In this document: positions 1 to 8,207 of the stretch, one piece after another
How the letters are laid out: every line of letters begins with the position of its first letter
Numbering within the stretch: the first letter of the stretch is position 1
NCBI GenBank assembly: GCA_963718775.1
Contig: OY970377.1
Coordinates: forward strand, 1,240,001 to 1,304,000
DNA: 64,000 nt
Origin: VRUE01 sp963718775
GTDB taxonomy: Bacteria > Actinomycetota > Thermoleophilia > Solirubrobacterales > 70-9
Direction of reading: 5' to 3'
Notes under the pieces: model-generated
What the model saw: only the letters and a program-made list of their open reading frames with translations
What the model was told of the DNA's origin: nothing
Database searches by the model: none
Translations under genes and position numbers: made by a program

Positions 1-259
1 TGGCTTTGAGCGAGGGGCGCTCGTAGCAGCCGACCCCCGCGCCAACCGCGATGTCGTCGGCCGAGAAGACGCCCGCCGCAACCGCCGCGCCACCGCTGAG
101 CACGAGCAACGCCGCGACGGCGATCAGCAGCCGCCGCGTCCCGACCGGGCGCCGGCGGCGCGGGCCACCGGGCCGCAACTCGGCCGTGAGCGTCTCGCGC
201 CGGGCGCGAAGAGCGGCGTCATCGGGCAGGAGGACCGAGATATCGGGCTTCGACTTCAT
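1..259 (-). CDS. partial single-pass membrane protein, likely partner of the adjacent ECF sigma factor
   Basis: The first 86 codons of a gene that runs off the left edge. It starts at ATG 257-259, whose bases overlap the TGA stop of the sigma gene (ATGA), so the two are translationally coupled. The visible protein begins MKSKPDISVLLPDDAALRAR, has an Arg-rich stretch (GGPRRRRPVGTRR) and then one hydrophobic helix (LLIAVAALLVLSGGAAVAAG) followed by an apparently extracytoplasmic part. A small N-terminal cytoplasmic segment followed by one membrane helix, directly behind an ECF sigma gene, fits an anti-sigma factor or other membrane regulator, but no zinc-finger anti-sigma motif is visible, so the role is inferred from position only. 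Confidence 0.6.
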   Translation of the reverse strand, partial: MKSKPDISVLLPDDAALRARRETLTAELRPGGPRRRRPVGTRRLLIAVAALLVLSGGAAVAAGVFSADDIAVGAGVGCYERPSLKA

Positions 260-849
260 CGCAGGGGCTCCTCGAGTGGAATTGACGCTGAAAGCGAATT
301 GGGGAACGCGTCGCCGAGCCGCTCACGTGCCCGGGCGAGCCGCGAGCGCACGGTGCCGATCGGGATGCCGAGCGCCGCCGCCGTCTCCTCGTAGCTCAGC
401 TCGCCCCAGGCGATCATCGCCAGCACCTCGCGCTCGCGGCGCGGCAGGCCCCGCACGGCGCCCCCCGCCTCGCGCAGCTGGCGGATCGCGTCGAGGCGGG
501 CGATCGCCTCGTCCTCGTGGCCGAGCAGCGCCACCGGCGCCGCGTTGCGGACCCGCTCGAGCGCGGCGACGTAGCGGCGCCGGCCGCGCCAGTGCTGGCG
601 CAGCACGTTGTTGGCGACCCCGAGCAGCAGCGGCGCGGCGCTCTCGGTGGTCAGCTCGAGGCGCTCACGCTTGCGCCACGTCTCCAGGAAGGCCGTGGCG
701 GTGGCGTCTTCGGCGAGCTGCAGGTCGGCGGTCCTCCACAGGCAGTAGGACTGCACCGAGCGCGCGTGACGCTCGTAGAGGTCGCCGAACGCCTCGGCGT
801 CCCCCGCACGAACTCGTTCCCACAAAAGCGCGTCGGCCGAAGGCGTCAT
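256..849 (-). CDS. RNA polymerase ECF-type sigma-70 factor
   Basis: A 197-residue sigma factor starting MTPSADALLWERVRAGDAEAF. Residues about 15-80 match sigma region 2 (FGDLYERHARSVQSYCLWRT, then AEDATATAFLETWRKRERL), and residues about 130-180 form region 4 with the helix-turn-helix (LPRREREVLAMIAWGELSYE, ETAAALGIPIGTVRSRLARA). The reading frame is open far upstream, but MTPSAD at 847-849 gives the normal ECF length. It is followed with a 4-base ATGA overlap by a membrane protein gene, the usual arrangement of an ECF sigma with its regulator. Target promoters cannot be read from the sequence. Confidence 0.88.
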   Translation of the reverse strand: MTPSADALLWERVRAGDAEAFGDLYERHARSVQSYCLWRTADLQLAEDATATAFLETWRKRERLELTTESAAPLLLGVANNVLRQHWRGRRRYVAALERVRNAAPVALLGHEDEAIARLDAIRQLREAGGAVRGLPRREREVLAMIAWGELSYEETAAALGIPIGTVRSRLARARERLGDAFPNSLSASIPLEEPLR

Positions 850-902
850 CGCTACAAGATGACCGCAGCGGCAAAACCAGTTCCCGCCCGCCGAGAACCG
901 AC

Positions 903-2511
903 CTACGCGTACAGCGCCTCGATCTCGGCCGCTATCTCTGGGTCCTGCGGCACGGCGCCACGGGCGGCGAGCGTTTCGAGGTCGAGGGTGAGCAGGGCGA
1001 CGTTGTAGGGACGCCGGTCGCCGATCGCGACCGCCTGGGCGATCAACGGCGAGGCGGCCTTCAGCTTCGCCTCGATGTTGGCCGGCGACATGTTCTTGCC
1101 GGCCGCGTTGATGATCAGCTCCTTCTTGCGGTCGACGATCTTCAGGTAGCCGGCCTCGTCGAACTCGCCGATGTCGCCGGTCAAGAGCCAGCCGTCCTCG
1201 GTGAGGGCTTCGGCGGTCTTCTCGGGCATGTTGCGGTAGCCCTTCATCACGATCGGCCCGCGCACCATCACCTCGCCGTCGTCGGCCAGCTTCACCTCGA
1301 CGCCGGGCAACGGCGGTCCGACCGTGCCGATCCGAACCTTGCCGGGCGGGTTCAGGGTCGCCGTCGCGCAGGTCTCCGACATCCCCCAGAGCTCGCAGAT
1401 CTCGCAGATCTCGATCCCGATCGCGAGGAAGAACTCGATCACCTCGGGTGGCGTGGGGGCGGCGCTGACGAGGAAGCACTCGACCTCGTCGAGGCCGAGC
1501 ATGGTGCGGATCTTGGCGAAGACGAGCTCGTCGGCCCGCTCCCATTCCGCCTGCAGCTCTGCCGAGACTCCGCCCTCCATGTAGGCGGCAACCCGTCGCC
1601 GACCGATCTCCATTGCCCGCTCGGCGGCCTGTCGTTTCTCGGCGTCCTGCTCGGCGGCCATGCCGGCTTCCAGCGCCACCTTGAGTTTTTCGAAGACGCG
1701 CGGGACGCCAGTCCAGACGGTCGGCTTGGTCTCGATCGTGTAGCCGATCATCTGTTTCAGGTCCGGACAGCAATAGACGCAGCCGCCGTAGATCATCTGC
1801 CCGTACAGGCAGCTGTAGCGATCGGCTACGTGGGCGCTCGGCAGGTAGGAGATCGAGCGAACCGGCGGCGTCGGCGAGAAGAAGGTGTTGCTGGCCCGCC
1901 AGCTGCTCATCAGGTTGTCATGGGTCAGCTGCACGCCCTTGGGCGGCCCGGTCGTGCCCGAGGTGTAGATCAGGCAGAGCACGTCGTCGGGCCCGACGGC
2001 GCGCCAGGCCGCCTCGAAGTCGAAGGCCGGGTCGCCCATCTCCTCCAGCTCCTCGATCGAGATCGTCCCCTCCGGGGCCTCGCCGCCGATCACGACCACG
2101 TGCTCGAGGGTGTCGACCCGCTCGCGCGCCGCCAGCACCCGGTCGAGGAACTGCGGCTCGGTGACGATCACCCGGTTGGCGGCGTCGGCGACGACGTACT
2201 CAATCTGCTCGGGCGAGGAGGTGTTGTAGACGGAGAAGCAGGTGGCGCCGAGGTGCATCGCGGCGGCGTCGGTCAAGAAGAACCCCGGACGGTTGGTGAG
2301 CATGAAGCCGACCGTGTCGCCGCGACCGACGCCCAGCGCGGCCAGGCCAGCGGCACGCCTGCGCACCGTCGCCGCGTACTCGGCGAAGCTCGTCTCCTCG
2401 TCGCTGTCCTTCAGCCGCAGCGCCGGCGTGTCCGCCCACTCCTCCGCGGTGAGCTGGAACGCCTCGCACAGCGTCGCGGCGGACAGCGCCTTTGGGTTGT
2501 GCGCCTGTCAC
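903..2511 (-). CDS. long-chain acyl-CoA synthetase (AMP-binding), frameshifted near its start and lacking the C-terminal end
   Basis: ANL-superfamily ligase that would activate fatty acids to acyl-CoA through an acyl-adenylate. The P-loop-like motif LIYTSGTTGPPKGVQLTHDN and the motif GWLLTGDIGEFDEAGYLKIV plus DRKKELIINAAGKNMSPANI are intact. GTG at 2509-2511, preceded by a GGAG-type ribosome site, opens VTGAQPK, but the family N-terminus (ALSAATLCEAFQLTAEEWAD) is in the next frame; removing one T from the run at 2491-2493 joins them. The protein stops after EIAAEIEALYA, about 50-70 residues short of the family, so the C-terminal subdomain with the usual TPTMKxKR segment is missing. EIEALYA resembles a normal family terminus, suggesting an internal deletion. 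Activity is doubtful. Confidence 0.75.
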
Positions 2512-2535
2512 GACGTCACTTCTCCCATTCCCAGA

Positions 2536-3234
2536 TCACGGCAGATCGGCGACGGCTCGATCGGCGAGACATAGGCCATTGCACTGCACCCAGTGAAGGT
2601 ACTCGTCAGCGCGTTTGTCATACAGCGCCCGTGCCAGCCCAAGCATCGCGTAGGCCGCCACTCCGCTCTTCAGGCGCCGGTTGACGCCCGCCACCAGGCC
2701 GGCATTGAGGGCAAAATCGTCGAACTCGTAGAAGCGCGCATCGGTTACTCGTAGCTTCGCCTGGGCGCCGCCGATCTGGAGATAGAGGTACAGCTTCTCC
2801 CAGTCGATGCGCAACTCGGCGGCTTCAGCGGGAACCACGGCAAGCGAGTTTTCTCCATGCCCAGCCGGGACTGCGAACTTCCCCGGGCGTATCTCGCGAA
2901 GATCGGGCTCAAAGGCGAAATCGAGGCTGTCCTGCGCGACGCCGTCAAGGATCGCCAGGTATCTCTCATCGCTGAGGTCTTCGACGTGTCGCGCCTGTTT
3001 CGTCTCGAATCGATGGTCCTCGACCTCGGGGGGCTTGCCTTCGGGGACAACGTCGCCGAGCTCGACGAGCGCACCCGGCCCAAACGGCCCACCATTGACA
3101 CGGAGTAGATCCCGCGTGATCAGGTCGGTCTTTGGCGTGGTTGGCCGAATCGGCGCCAGCGTTTTGGGCTCGATCCCCGCAACACAGATCCGGGGCACAT
3201 GCATCCGCGTGACGTGATTGAGGACTATTTGCAT
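2536..3234 (-). CDS. dual OB-fold-like protein of a DUF488 cassette
   Basis: A 232-residue protein starting MQIVLNHVTRMHVPRICVAG, two bases after the stop of the upstream DUF488 gene; a longer start is possible but would overlap that gene. The N-terminus (NHVTRM, ICVAGIEPKTLAPIRPT, RDLLRVNGGPFGPGALVEL) resembles what I recall as the DuOB (dual OB-containing) family; the C-terminal half (LRIDWEKLYLYLQIGGAQAK, then a helical, Leu-rich tail) I do not recognise. OB folds usually bind nucleic acid or nucleotides; this function is inference. The gene is the last of three same-strand genes and is visibly lower in GC than its neighbours. Family assignment is from memory and should be treated as tentative. 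Confidence 0.6.
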   Translation of the reverse strand: MQIVLNHVTRMHVPRICVAGIEPKTLAPIRPTTPKTDLITRDLLRVNGGPFGPGALVELGDVVPEGKPPEVEDHRFETKQARHVEDLSDERYLAILDGVAQDSLDFAFEPDLREIRPGKFAVPAGHGENSLAVVPAEAAELRIDWEKLYLYLQIGGAQAKLRVTDARFYEFDDFALNAGLVAGVNRRLKSGVAAYAMLGLARALYDKRADEYLHWVQCNGLCLADRAVADLP

Positions 3235-3236
3235 GG

Positions 3237-3674
3237 CTACAGGTGAACCGCCTGCACATCCCCCCACCGCGATGCGAGGAACTCGATGACGAGGCGCCGG
3301 TGGCAGTGCTCGGGCGTCGCCTCGCTGCAGAGCAAAGCCGTGCGCTGCGAGAAGTCCCGGGGGTCGAGCACCTCGTCGATCCGGCGACGCGCCATCAAAG
3401 CCAGGAAGTCGCGCTCGTAGTCACTCCAATCGCCCTTGCGCTTCTTGAAGGCGTCCAGCAGCTCTTTCGTAGGCGCCAGCAAGGGCTGGTGCTCGTAGAC
3501 GGCGCCTACCAGCTCGCGCAGGAAATAAGGGAGGTCGGCCGCCTTGGCAAAGCCCGCCAGTTGCGAGGTGTTGTTGAGGCGAACGTCCAGCAGCCGCTGG
3601 ACTTGGGCGTCCGCTAGCCGGCCGAAGAAGCGCTCAGCCGTTGTCTGCGTGAAACCGATCGTGTAGATCTCCAC
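3237..3674 (-). CDS. DUF488 family protein (second of a tandem pair)
   Basis: 145 residues. The N-terminus MEIYTIGFTQTTAERFFGRL and the LLDVRLNN segment, together with the Cys-containing C-terminal block LLCSEATPEHCHRRLVIEFL, are characteristic of DUF488, whose biochemical function is not established. The conserved C..E..CHR block suggests a catalytic or metal site. It overlaps the upstream DUF488 gene by 61 bases in another frame and is followed after two bases by the dual-OB-like gene, so the three are one transcription unit. The two DUF488 copies are only distantly similar, so they are divergent paralogues rather than a recent duplication. Confidence 0.75.
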   Translation of the reverse strand: MEIYTIGFTQTTAERFFGRLADAQVQRLLDVRLNNTSQLAGFAKAADLPYFLRELVGAVYEHQPLLAPTKELLDAFKKRKGDWSDYERDFLALMARRRIDEVLDPRDFSQRTALLCSEATPEHCHRRLVIEFLASRWGDVQAVHL

Positions 3675-4264
3675 GGGGCAAGATCATGCCCGAAAAGCGC
3701 TGGTTGGTCGCTCACCCCAGGCAAAGGAACTGAGTGCTCGACCTCAACGCGGCCATCGGGGAGGATGTGGCGCAGCTCGGCGCCGTGATCGCACAGCACC
3801 TTGCCGACCAAGAGCCGACGATGGCACTCCTCCGGCCGTCCACAGCTGCAGAGCAGTGCGAGGCGATGATCCCGGCTGCCCTTCAGCAGGCCCTCGATGG
3901 CCTCTTGGAACGCCGGCTCCGCTGCCATATCGCCATACAGCGCATGCCCGGCGGCATCGTATTGCTCGTCCCGCTGAGGACGGCCCCCCAGCGCCAAGCC
4001 AAGGAAGGCATAGCCAACCCCTCGCTCTTCGATCGCCGGTTGAAGGCTCTCTCGGTTGAAGTGAGGCGCAAACCGCGAATAGGGATACGAACGAACGTCG
4101 ATGAGGAACTCGATGCTCTGGCTTTGAACGAGCGTGACGAGCCGATCGAGGTCATGGTTCGAATGCCCGACAGTCCATATGGTGGCCGGTCGCAATGGCA
4201 CTTCGATCCATGGTACGCCAGCTTCCCGACGTGGAACCCCGCTCACGGATGAACTGGGATTCAT
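3614..4264 (-). CDS. DUF488 family protein (first of a tandem pair)
   Basis: 216 residues. After a poorly conserved first 25 residues the DUF488 core begins IWTVGHSNHDLDRLVTLVQS, continues LIDVRSYPYSRFAPHFNRES and ends in the conserved block LALLCSCGRPEECHRRLLVG. The last 40 residues are basic and unlike the core and overlap the next gene. The start at 4262-4264 is the first ATG after the tRNA-Phe gene; a start nearer residue 28 is possible. It leads a three-gene cassette (DUF488, DUF488, dual-OB-like) directly downstream of the tRNA 3' end, a common insertion place for mobile cargo. Function unknown. Confidence 0.72.
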   Translation of the reverse strand: MNPSSSVSGVPRREAGVPWIEVPLRPATIWTVGHSNHDLDRLVTLVQSQSIEFLIDVRSYPYSRFAPHFNRESLQPAIEERGVGYAFLGLALGGRPQRDEQYDAAGHALYGDMAAEPAFQEAIEGLLKGSRDHRLALLCSCGRPEECHRRLLVGKVLCDHGAELRHILPDGRVEVEHSVPLPGVSDQPALFGHDLAPWRSTRSVSRRQRLSASSAG

Positions 4265-4292
4265 CGATCCTCTAATCGAGGCATCTAACGAA

Positions 4293-4365
4293 TGGCGAGG
4301 GTGGGAATCGAACCCACGACACCACGATTTTCAGTCGTGTGCTCTACCAACTGAGCTACCTCGCC
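4293..4365 (-). tRNA. tRNA-Phe (anticodon GAA)
   Basis: The minus strand folds into a full cloverleaf: acceptor GGCGAGG/CCTCGCC, D-arm GCTC/GAGC, anticodon stem CACGA/TCGTG with loop CTGAAAA (anticodon GAA), and T-arm GTGGG/CCCAC with TTCGATT. Discriminator base A; no encoded CCA. The 3' end faces the DUF488 cassette. Confidence 0.97.
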
Positions 4366-4436
4366 GGGATTGCGCGGGCGGGCCGCGCAGGGGAAGGCTA
4401 GCGACCGGGAGGCGATCGGGCTGATTGCATTGAGGC

Positions 4437-5516
4437 GTGGCCTGGATGCGCGCAGCGGCCGGATTGGTGGCCCTGCTTGCGGTCGGGGCGGCACTCGTCT
4501 CGGGGGGCTCGCGGGACGACTCGGTTCGGTATCGCTACCTGCCCGCGACCAACGTGCTGCGGACGGTCAGCATCCATGGCACGGAGCGGGTCGTGACGGT
4601 CCGCTCGCTGGGCGATCCTGGCCTGGTCGACGCGCGGCCGCGCTGGCTGGCGGCGGCGCGGCCGCTGGGCTCCCGGGCGCCGGCCTGGGCGCGGCGCATG
4701 TACGGGCAATCGCTGCCTGTGCTGCGGGCGCTCACCGACCGGCAGACGGGCGCGGTGCGGGCCGGGGCGCGAGAGGGCTGGGCCTACGTCTGGCCGCGCG
4801 ACGCGGGCGCCGTCGCTCTGGCCTTCGCCTCGGCGGGCTACCGCGGCGAGGCGAGGCGCATCGCTCACTTTCTGCTCGGCCTCAACCTCGGCGCCGCCGC
4901 CCGCTTCCACCCTGACGGCTCGCCGGTCGCGGGCCGCGACGCGCAGGGCGACGCCACCGGCTGGGTCGTTGCGGCGGCACGAGCCGCAGGGTCGAGCACC
5001 CGGCCGGCATCGCTTCCCTGGGATGACCGCGCCGACTACCAGGAGGGCGACGGCGGCGCCTACCTCGGCAACGCGATCGCGGCAGGCGCTGACCTATCGC
5101 CCTTCGCCACACGCCGTGGCCTGGTCCGCGAGGCCGGGGAGCCCGATTCGGGGCTCGACTCGGTAGCTGCCTGGGCCGTACGCCCCTTCCCGCACCCCCC
5201 ACTCTTCCCCGCTGCGCGACGCACGCTGTTGCGGCTTGCTGCCCACAGCACCCGGTACGGGATCGTCCCCTCCGAGAGCTGGGCCGGCGGGGACGATCCC
5301 TGGACAGCCCCCACCGCCTGGACTGCGTGGGGCCTCGCCGCGCTCGGCGAGCGTCGCGCCGCCCTGCGCCTGATGGCGGCGTTGCGCCTCGCCTCAACTC
5401 CAACCGGCATGCTGCCCGAGCGGGTCGACGTCCACACCGGAACCCCCACCTCGACCACCCCGCTCGCCTGGTCCCACGCCTTCGCGATCCTCGCCCTGCG
5501 CGAGCTCTGGCCCTAG
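4437..5516 (+). CDS. exported glycoside hydrolase family 15 / glucoamylase-like protein
   Basis: 359 residues from GTG 4437 (ATG 4446 is an alternative that gives a cleaner signal peptide, MRAAAGLVALLAVGAALVSG). The mature part is an alpha/alpha-barrel type protein: AYVWPRDAGAVALAFASAGY is the GH15-type segment with the Trp-Pro-Arg-Asp signature, YGIVPSESWAGGDDPWTAPT and the terminal LPERVDVHTGTPTSTTPLAW followed by SHAFAILALREL match the second catalytic region. It is much shorter than typical GH15 enzymes because the N-terminal beta-sandwich domain is absent. Expected to act outside the cytoplasmic membrane on a glucan or oligosaccharide, but substrate cannot be inferred. Its stop codon shares bases with that of the convergent LOG-family remnant. 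Confidence 0.7.
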   Translation: MAWMRAAAGLVALLAVGAALVSGGSRDDSVRYRYLPATNVLRTVSIHGTERVVTVRSLGDPGLVDARPRWLAAARPLGSRAPAWARRMYGQSLPVLRALTDRQTGAVRAGAREGWAYVWPRDAGAVALAFASAGYRGEARRIAHFLLGLNLGAAARFHPDGSPVAGRDAQGDATGWVVAAARAAGSSTRPASLPWDDRADYQEGDGGAYLGNAIAAGADLSPFATRRGLVREAGEPDSGLDSVAAWAVRPFPHPPLFPAARRTLLRLAAHSTRYGIVPSESWAGGDDPWTAPTAWTAWGLAALGERRAALRLMAALRLASTPTGMLPERVDVHTGTPTSTTPLAWSHAFAILALRELWP

Positions 5517-5790
5517 AGCGACTCGAGCGCCAGCTCGACGGCCTCGCGGGCGGACTCGGCAGGGACGATGCCGGGGGCTTCCTTCATCCGCTCACGCCCC
5601 TTCAGCTCCCAGCTGCGCAGAGCGATCACGGTGCGGCCGATCGCGCGAGCGAAGCCGATCTCCGAGAGCGTCCTCCATGCCATCGCAGACCAGCGTGGCG
5701 CCGGCCTCCGCCAGCAACCGCCCAACCTCCTCGCCCAGCAGCCCCGCCTCGGCGGCCCAGCTCAGCGCCAGAGGGGCCGATGACGGCCAC
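5513..5790 (-). pseudogene. remnant of a LOG-family (TIGR00725-type) nucleotide-binding protein
   Basis: Three fragments of one family lie in three frames. GTG 5788-5790 opens VAVIGPSGA, the N-terminal Rossmann strand; one extra base near 5760 shifts to LLGEEVGRLLAEAGATLVC; then after CDGM the frame jumps again near 5665 to TLSEIGFARAIGRTVIALRS, ending GIVPAESAREAVELALESL. In intact relatives roughly 70 residues, including the glycine-rich loop before TLSE, lie between the second and third parts; they are missing here. An internal deletion plus a frameshift make this a pseudogene. It was probably cotranscribed behind the helicase. Confidence 0.75.
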
Positions 5791-5806
5791 CTGACGCGCG
5801 CGCCCG

Positions 5807-5875
5807 GAAGGGAGCGGGTGGGGCTCGACGGAACCTCCCCGCTGTTCGTGACGGCGAGCCCCACCCGCTCCCTTC
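5807..5875. terminator. 21-bp perfect inverted repeat at the helicase stop codon
   Basis: Arms 5807-5827 and 5855-5875 are perfect 21-base reverse complements around a 27-nt spacer. The distal arm ends inside the TGA stop of the helicase gene (5874-5876), so a transcript of that gene would fold immediately after translation ends. No T-run follows, so intrinsic termination is uncertain; it may be an mRNA-end stabiliser. One of a set of such repeats in the window. Confidence 0.6.
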
Positions 5876-8147
5876 ACTGCGCCCCTTTCATCTGACCCAT
5901 CAGCTCCAGCGCCCCCGCCTTGTGCAACGGCTCGTTGAGGTTGCCGCACTTGGGGCTCTGCACGCAGGAGGGACAGCCGGACTCGCAGGGGCACTCGGCG
6001 ATCAGCCGCTCGGCGTCGCCGAGCAGGCGCTCGAACTGCTCGTAGCCGCGCAGGGTGATCCCGACCCCGCCGGGGTGGCCGTCGTAGATGAAGATCGTCG
6101 AACGACCGGTCTGGAAGTGGACGTTGGTCGAGAGGCCGCCGATGTCCCAGCGGTCGCACATCGCGATCAGCGGCAGCACCGCGATCTGGCCGTGCTCGGT
6201 GGCGTGCAGGGCGCCGAGCAAGACGTCGGGCGGCAGCGCCCCGCTGAGCCGTTCGGGCAGCACGTACCAGAGCGCCTGGGTGGCGAAGTGCTGCTCGGGC
6301 AGCTCCAGGGCGACGATGTCGAAGGGCTCCTGGTCGGTGATCGAGACGCGCTGGTAGGCGATCACCTGCTCGGTCACCGAGACCTCGCCGAAGTTCAGCT
6401 CCACCCCGCTGGTCGTGCGCTGCTCGCGGACCCGCTCGATGTAGATCTCGGTCTCCTTCTTGGGCCGCGTGTACCAGTCGCCGTCGAAGCTGGAGACGAC
6501 CGCGCGCCGGCCGGCGATGTCGAGCTGCTCGACCTCGTAGGAGCGGCCGAGGTGCAGGTAGATCGCGCCCGGGTGGATCGTCGTGAAGGCGCGCTCGGAC
6601 TCGACCAGGCCGAGCATCTCGCCGGAGTCGCGCTCGATCACCGCGATCGAGTCGAGCGAGGCCGAGCGCAGCGGCACCTTGGCGGCGACGAACTCGCTGC
6701 TGCGCGGCATCACCCGCCCCCCCGCCTGGCGCAGCTCGCCCGCCGCGGTCAGCCGGTTGGCGCGCTCGCGCCAGCCCTTGCCATAGACCTCGCCGTCCTG
6801 CTCGCTCAGCGGCAGCTCGTAGGCCGCCGCGATCATGTGCCGCGAGGCGATCTGCTCGTTGTCTGGATCGAGGATCGCCGCCTCGACCGGCCGGTCGATG
6901 AACTCCTCGGGGTGGCGACAGAAGAACTGGTCGAGCGCGTCCTGGCCGGCGACGTAGACGGCGAGGCCGCGCCGCCGGCGTCCCGCCCGGCCCCACATCT
7001 GGCGCAGGCTGGCGACCGTGCCGGGGAAGGTGACGCAGATCGCCGCGTCGAGCTCGCCGATGTCGATGCCGAGCTCGAGCGCGTCGGTGGCGACGACGGC
7101 GAGCAGCTCGCCTGAGGTCAGCCGCTGCTCGATCTCGCGACGCTGCTGGGAGGTGTAGCCGCCGCGGTAGGGAGCGATCCGCGCCGCCAGCTCCGGCTTG
7201 CCACGCGCCTCAAGCGATTCACGCGCGAAGCGCTGGATCAGCTCGATCCCGCGCCGGCTCTTCAGGAAGCAGATCGTCCGCACGCCGTGGCTGACCAGCT
7301 CGGCGAGCAGGTCAGCCGCCTCACCCAGCGCCGAGCGCCGCGTCCCCGTCGCCTTGTCGATCAGCGGCGGGTTCCACATCGCGATCTCACGGCCGGCGCT
7401 GGGCGCGCCGTCGTCGTCGATCAGCTCGAAGGGCGTGCCGACCAGCTCCTCGGCGAGGCCAACCGGGTTGGCGATCGTCGCCGAGGCGAGCAGGAAGCGC
7501 GGCTCGCCGCCGTAGGCGCGCGCCACCCGGCGCAGGCGCCGCAGCACGTTGGCGACGTGGGAGCCGAAGACGCCGCGGTAGGTGTGGGCCTCGTCGACGA
7601 CGACCCAGCCGAGGTTGGCGAGGAAGTCGCCCCAGCTCTTGTGGTGGGGCAGGATGCCGACGTGCAGCATGTCCGGGTTGGTGAGGACGAGGTTGCTGCG
7701 GCGGCGGATCGCCGGCCGCTCTTCACGCGGCGTGTCGCCGTCGTAGATCGCCTCGCGCAGTCCCGGCGGGCGCAGCGCCGCCAGCTTGCGCGCCTGGTCC
7801 TGCGCCAGCGCCTTGGTCGGGTAGAGGTAGAAGGCGCGGCGCTTTGCGTCCTTGGCGATCCCGTCCAGCACCGGCAAGTTGAAGGCGAGGCTCTTGCCCG
7901 AGGCGGTGCCGCTGGTGATCACCAGGTTCGAGGCGCCCGCCGCCTCCAGCGCCTGGCGCTGGTGGGAGTAGAGCCGCTCGACGCCCGCCCGCTTCAGCGC
8001 CTCGGCGAAACCGGGGTCAAGCGAGCCGGGCAACGCCACCCGCTTCGCCTTGCGCTCCGCCTCACTGCTCTCGGCGACGATCCGCCCGTCGCGCCGCGCC
8101 GGATCGAGCGCCACCGCCCAAGGCGTCTCCAAAAGGCTCTTCGCCAT
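5874..8147 (-). CDS. DEAD/DEAH-box helicase with C-terminal DUF1998 cysteine cluster (MrfA/Hrq1 type)
   Basis: 757 residues starting MAKSLLETPWAVALDPARRD (the frame is open upstream, but that part overlaps folP). Helicase domain 1: VITSGTASGKSLAFNLPVLD (Walker A), VVVDEAHTYRGVFGSH (DEAH-type Walker B), LLASATIANP (motif III). Domain 2: VVATDALELGIDIGELDAAI and QMWGRAGRRRRG (motifs V and VI). The C-terminal DUF1998 region carries CPCESGCPSCVQSPKCGN, the four-cysteine metal site of the MrfA/YprA/Hrq1 group, known for 3'-5' unwinding in repair of mitomycin-type DNA lesions. Cytoplasmic. It lies 40 bases behind folP on the same strand. Function by family is well supported; the specific lesion handled here is not known. 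Confidence 0.9.
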   Translation of the reverse strand: MAKSLLETPWAVALDPARRDGRIVAESSEAERKAKRVALPGSLDPGFAEALKRAGVERLYSHQRQALEAAGASNLVITSGTASGKSLAFNLPVLDGIAKDAKRRAFYLYPTKALAQDQARKLAALRPPGLREAIYDGDTPREERPAIRRRSNLVLTNPDMLHVGILPHHKSWGDFLANLGWVVVDEAHTYRGVFGSHVANVLRRLRRVARAYGGEPRFLLASATIANPVGLAEELVGTPFELIDDDGAPSAGREIAMWNPPLIDKATGTRRSALGEAADLLAELVSHGVRTICFLKSRRGIELIQRFARESLEARGKPELAARIAPYRGGYTSQQRREIEQRLTSGELLAVVATDALELGIDIGELDAAICVTFPGTVASLRQMWGRAGRRRRGLAVYVAGQDALDQFFCRHPEEFIDRPVEAAILDPDNEQIASRHMIAAAYELPLSEQDGEVYGKGWRERANRLTAAGELRQAGGRVMPRSSEFVAAKVPLRSASLDSIAVIERDSGEMLGLVESERAFTTIHPGAIYLHLGRSYEVEQLDIAGRRAVVSSFDGDWYTRPKKETEIYIERVREQRTTSGVELNFGEVSVTEQVIAYQRVSITDQEPFDIVALELPEQHFATQALWYVLPERLSGALPPDVLLGALHATEHGQIAVLPLIAMCDRWDIGGLSTNVHFQTGRSTIFIYDGHPGGVGITLRGYEQFERLLGDAERLIAECPCESGCPSCVQSPKCGNLNEPLHKAGALELMGQMKGAQ

Positions 8148-8160
8148 CACGCACTCCCCG

Positions 8161-8207
8161 CCGATGGGCCGAAACCGTGACGTATGGTCACGATTTCGTC
8201 CCGTCGG
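8161..8207. terminator. imperfect 21-bp hairpin across the folP stop codon
   Basis: Bases 8161-8181 pair with 8187-8207 around a 5-nt loop with two mismatches and one G-T pair. The folP stop (TGA, 8188-8190) is inside the stem. It sits between folP and the downstream helicase gene and could attenuate or stabilise the 3' end. Confidence 0.45.

Noticed and set aside
2511..2600. attR site matching the end of tRNA-Phe
   Set aside because: I compared the tRNA 3' end with the far side of the DUF488 cassette and found no convincing match.
51..2684. 877-codon open frame on the plus strand
   Set aside because: Arg/Ala-rich antisense shadow of the sigma and acyl-CoA synthetase genes; high GC keeps many frames open.
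5626..6996. 456-codon minus-strand frame overlapping the helicase
   Set aside because: Shadow frame of the helicase; only its last 30 codons contain the N-terminal piece of the LOG-family remnant.
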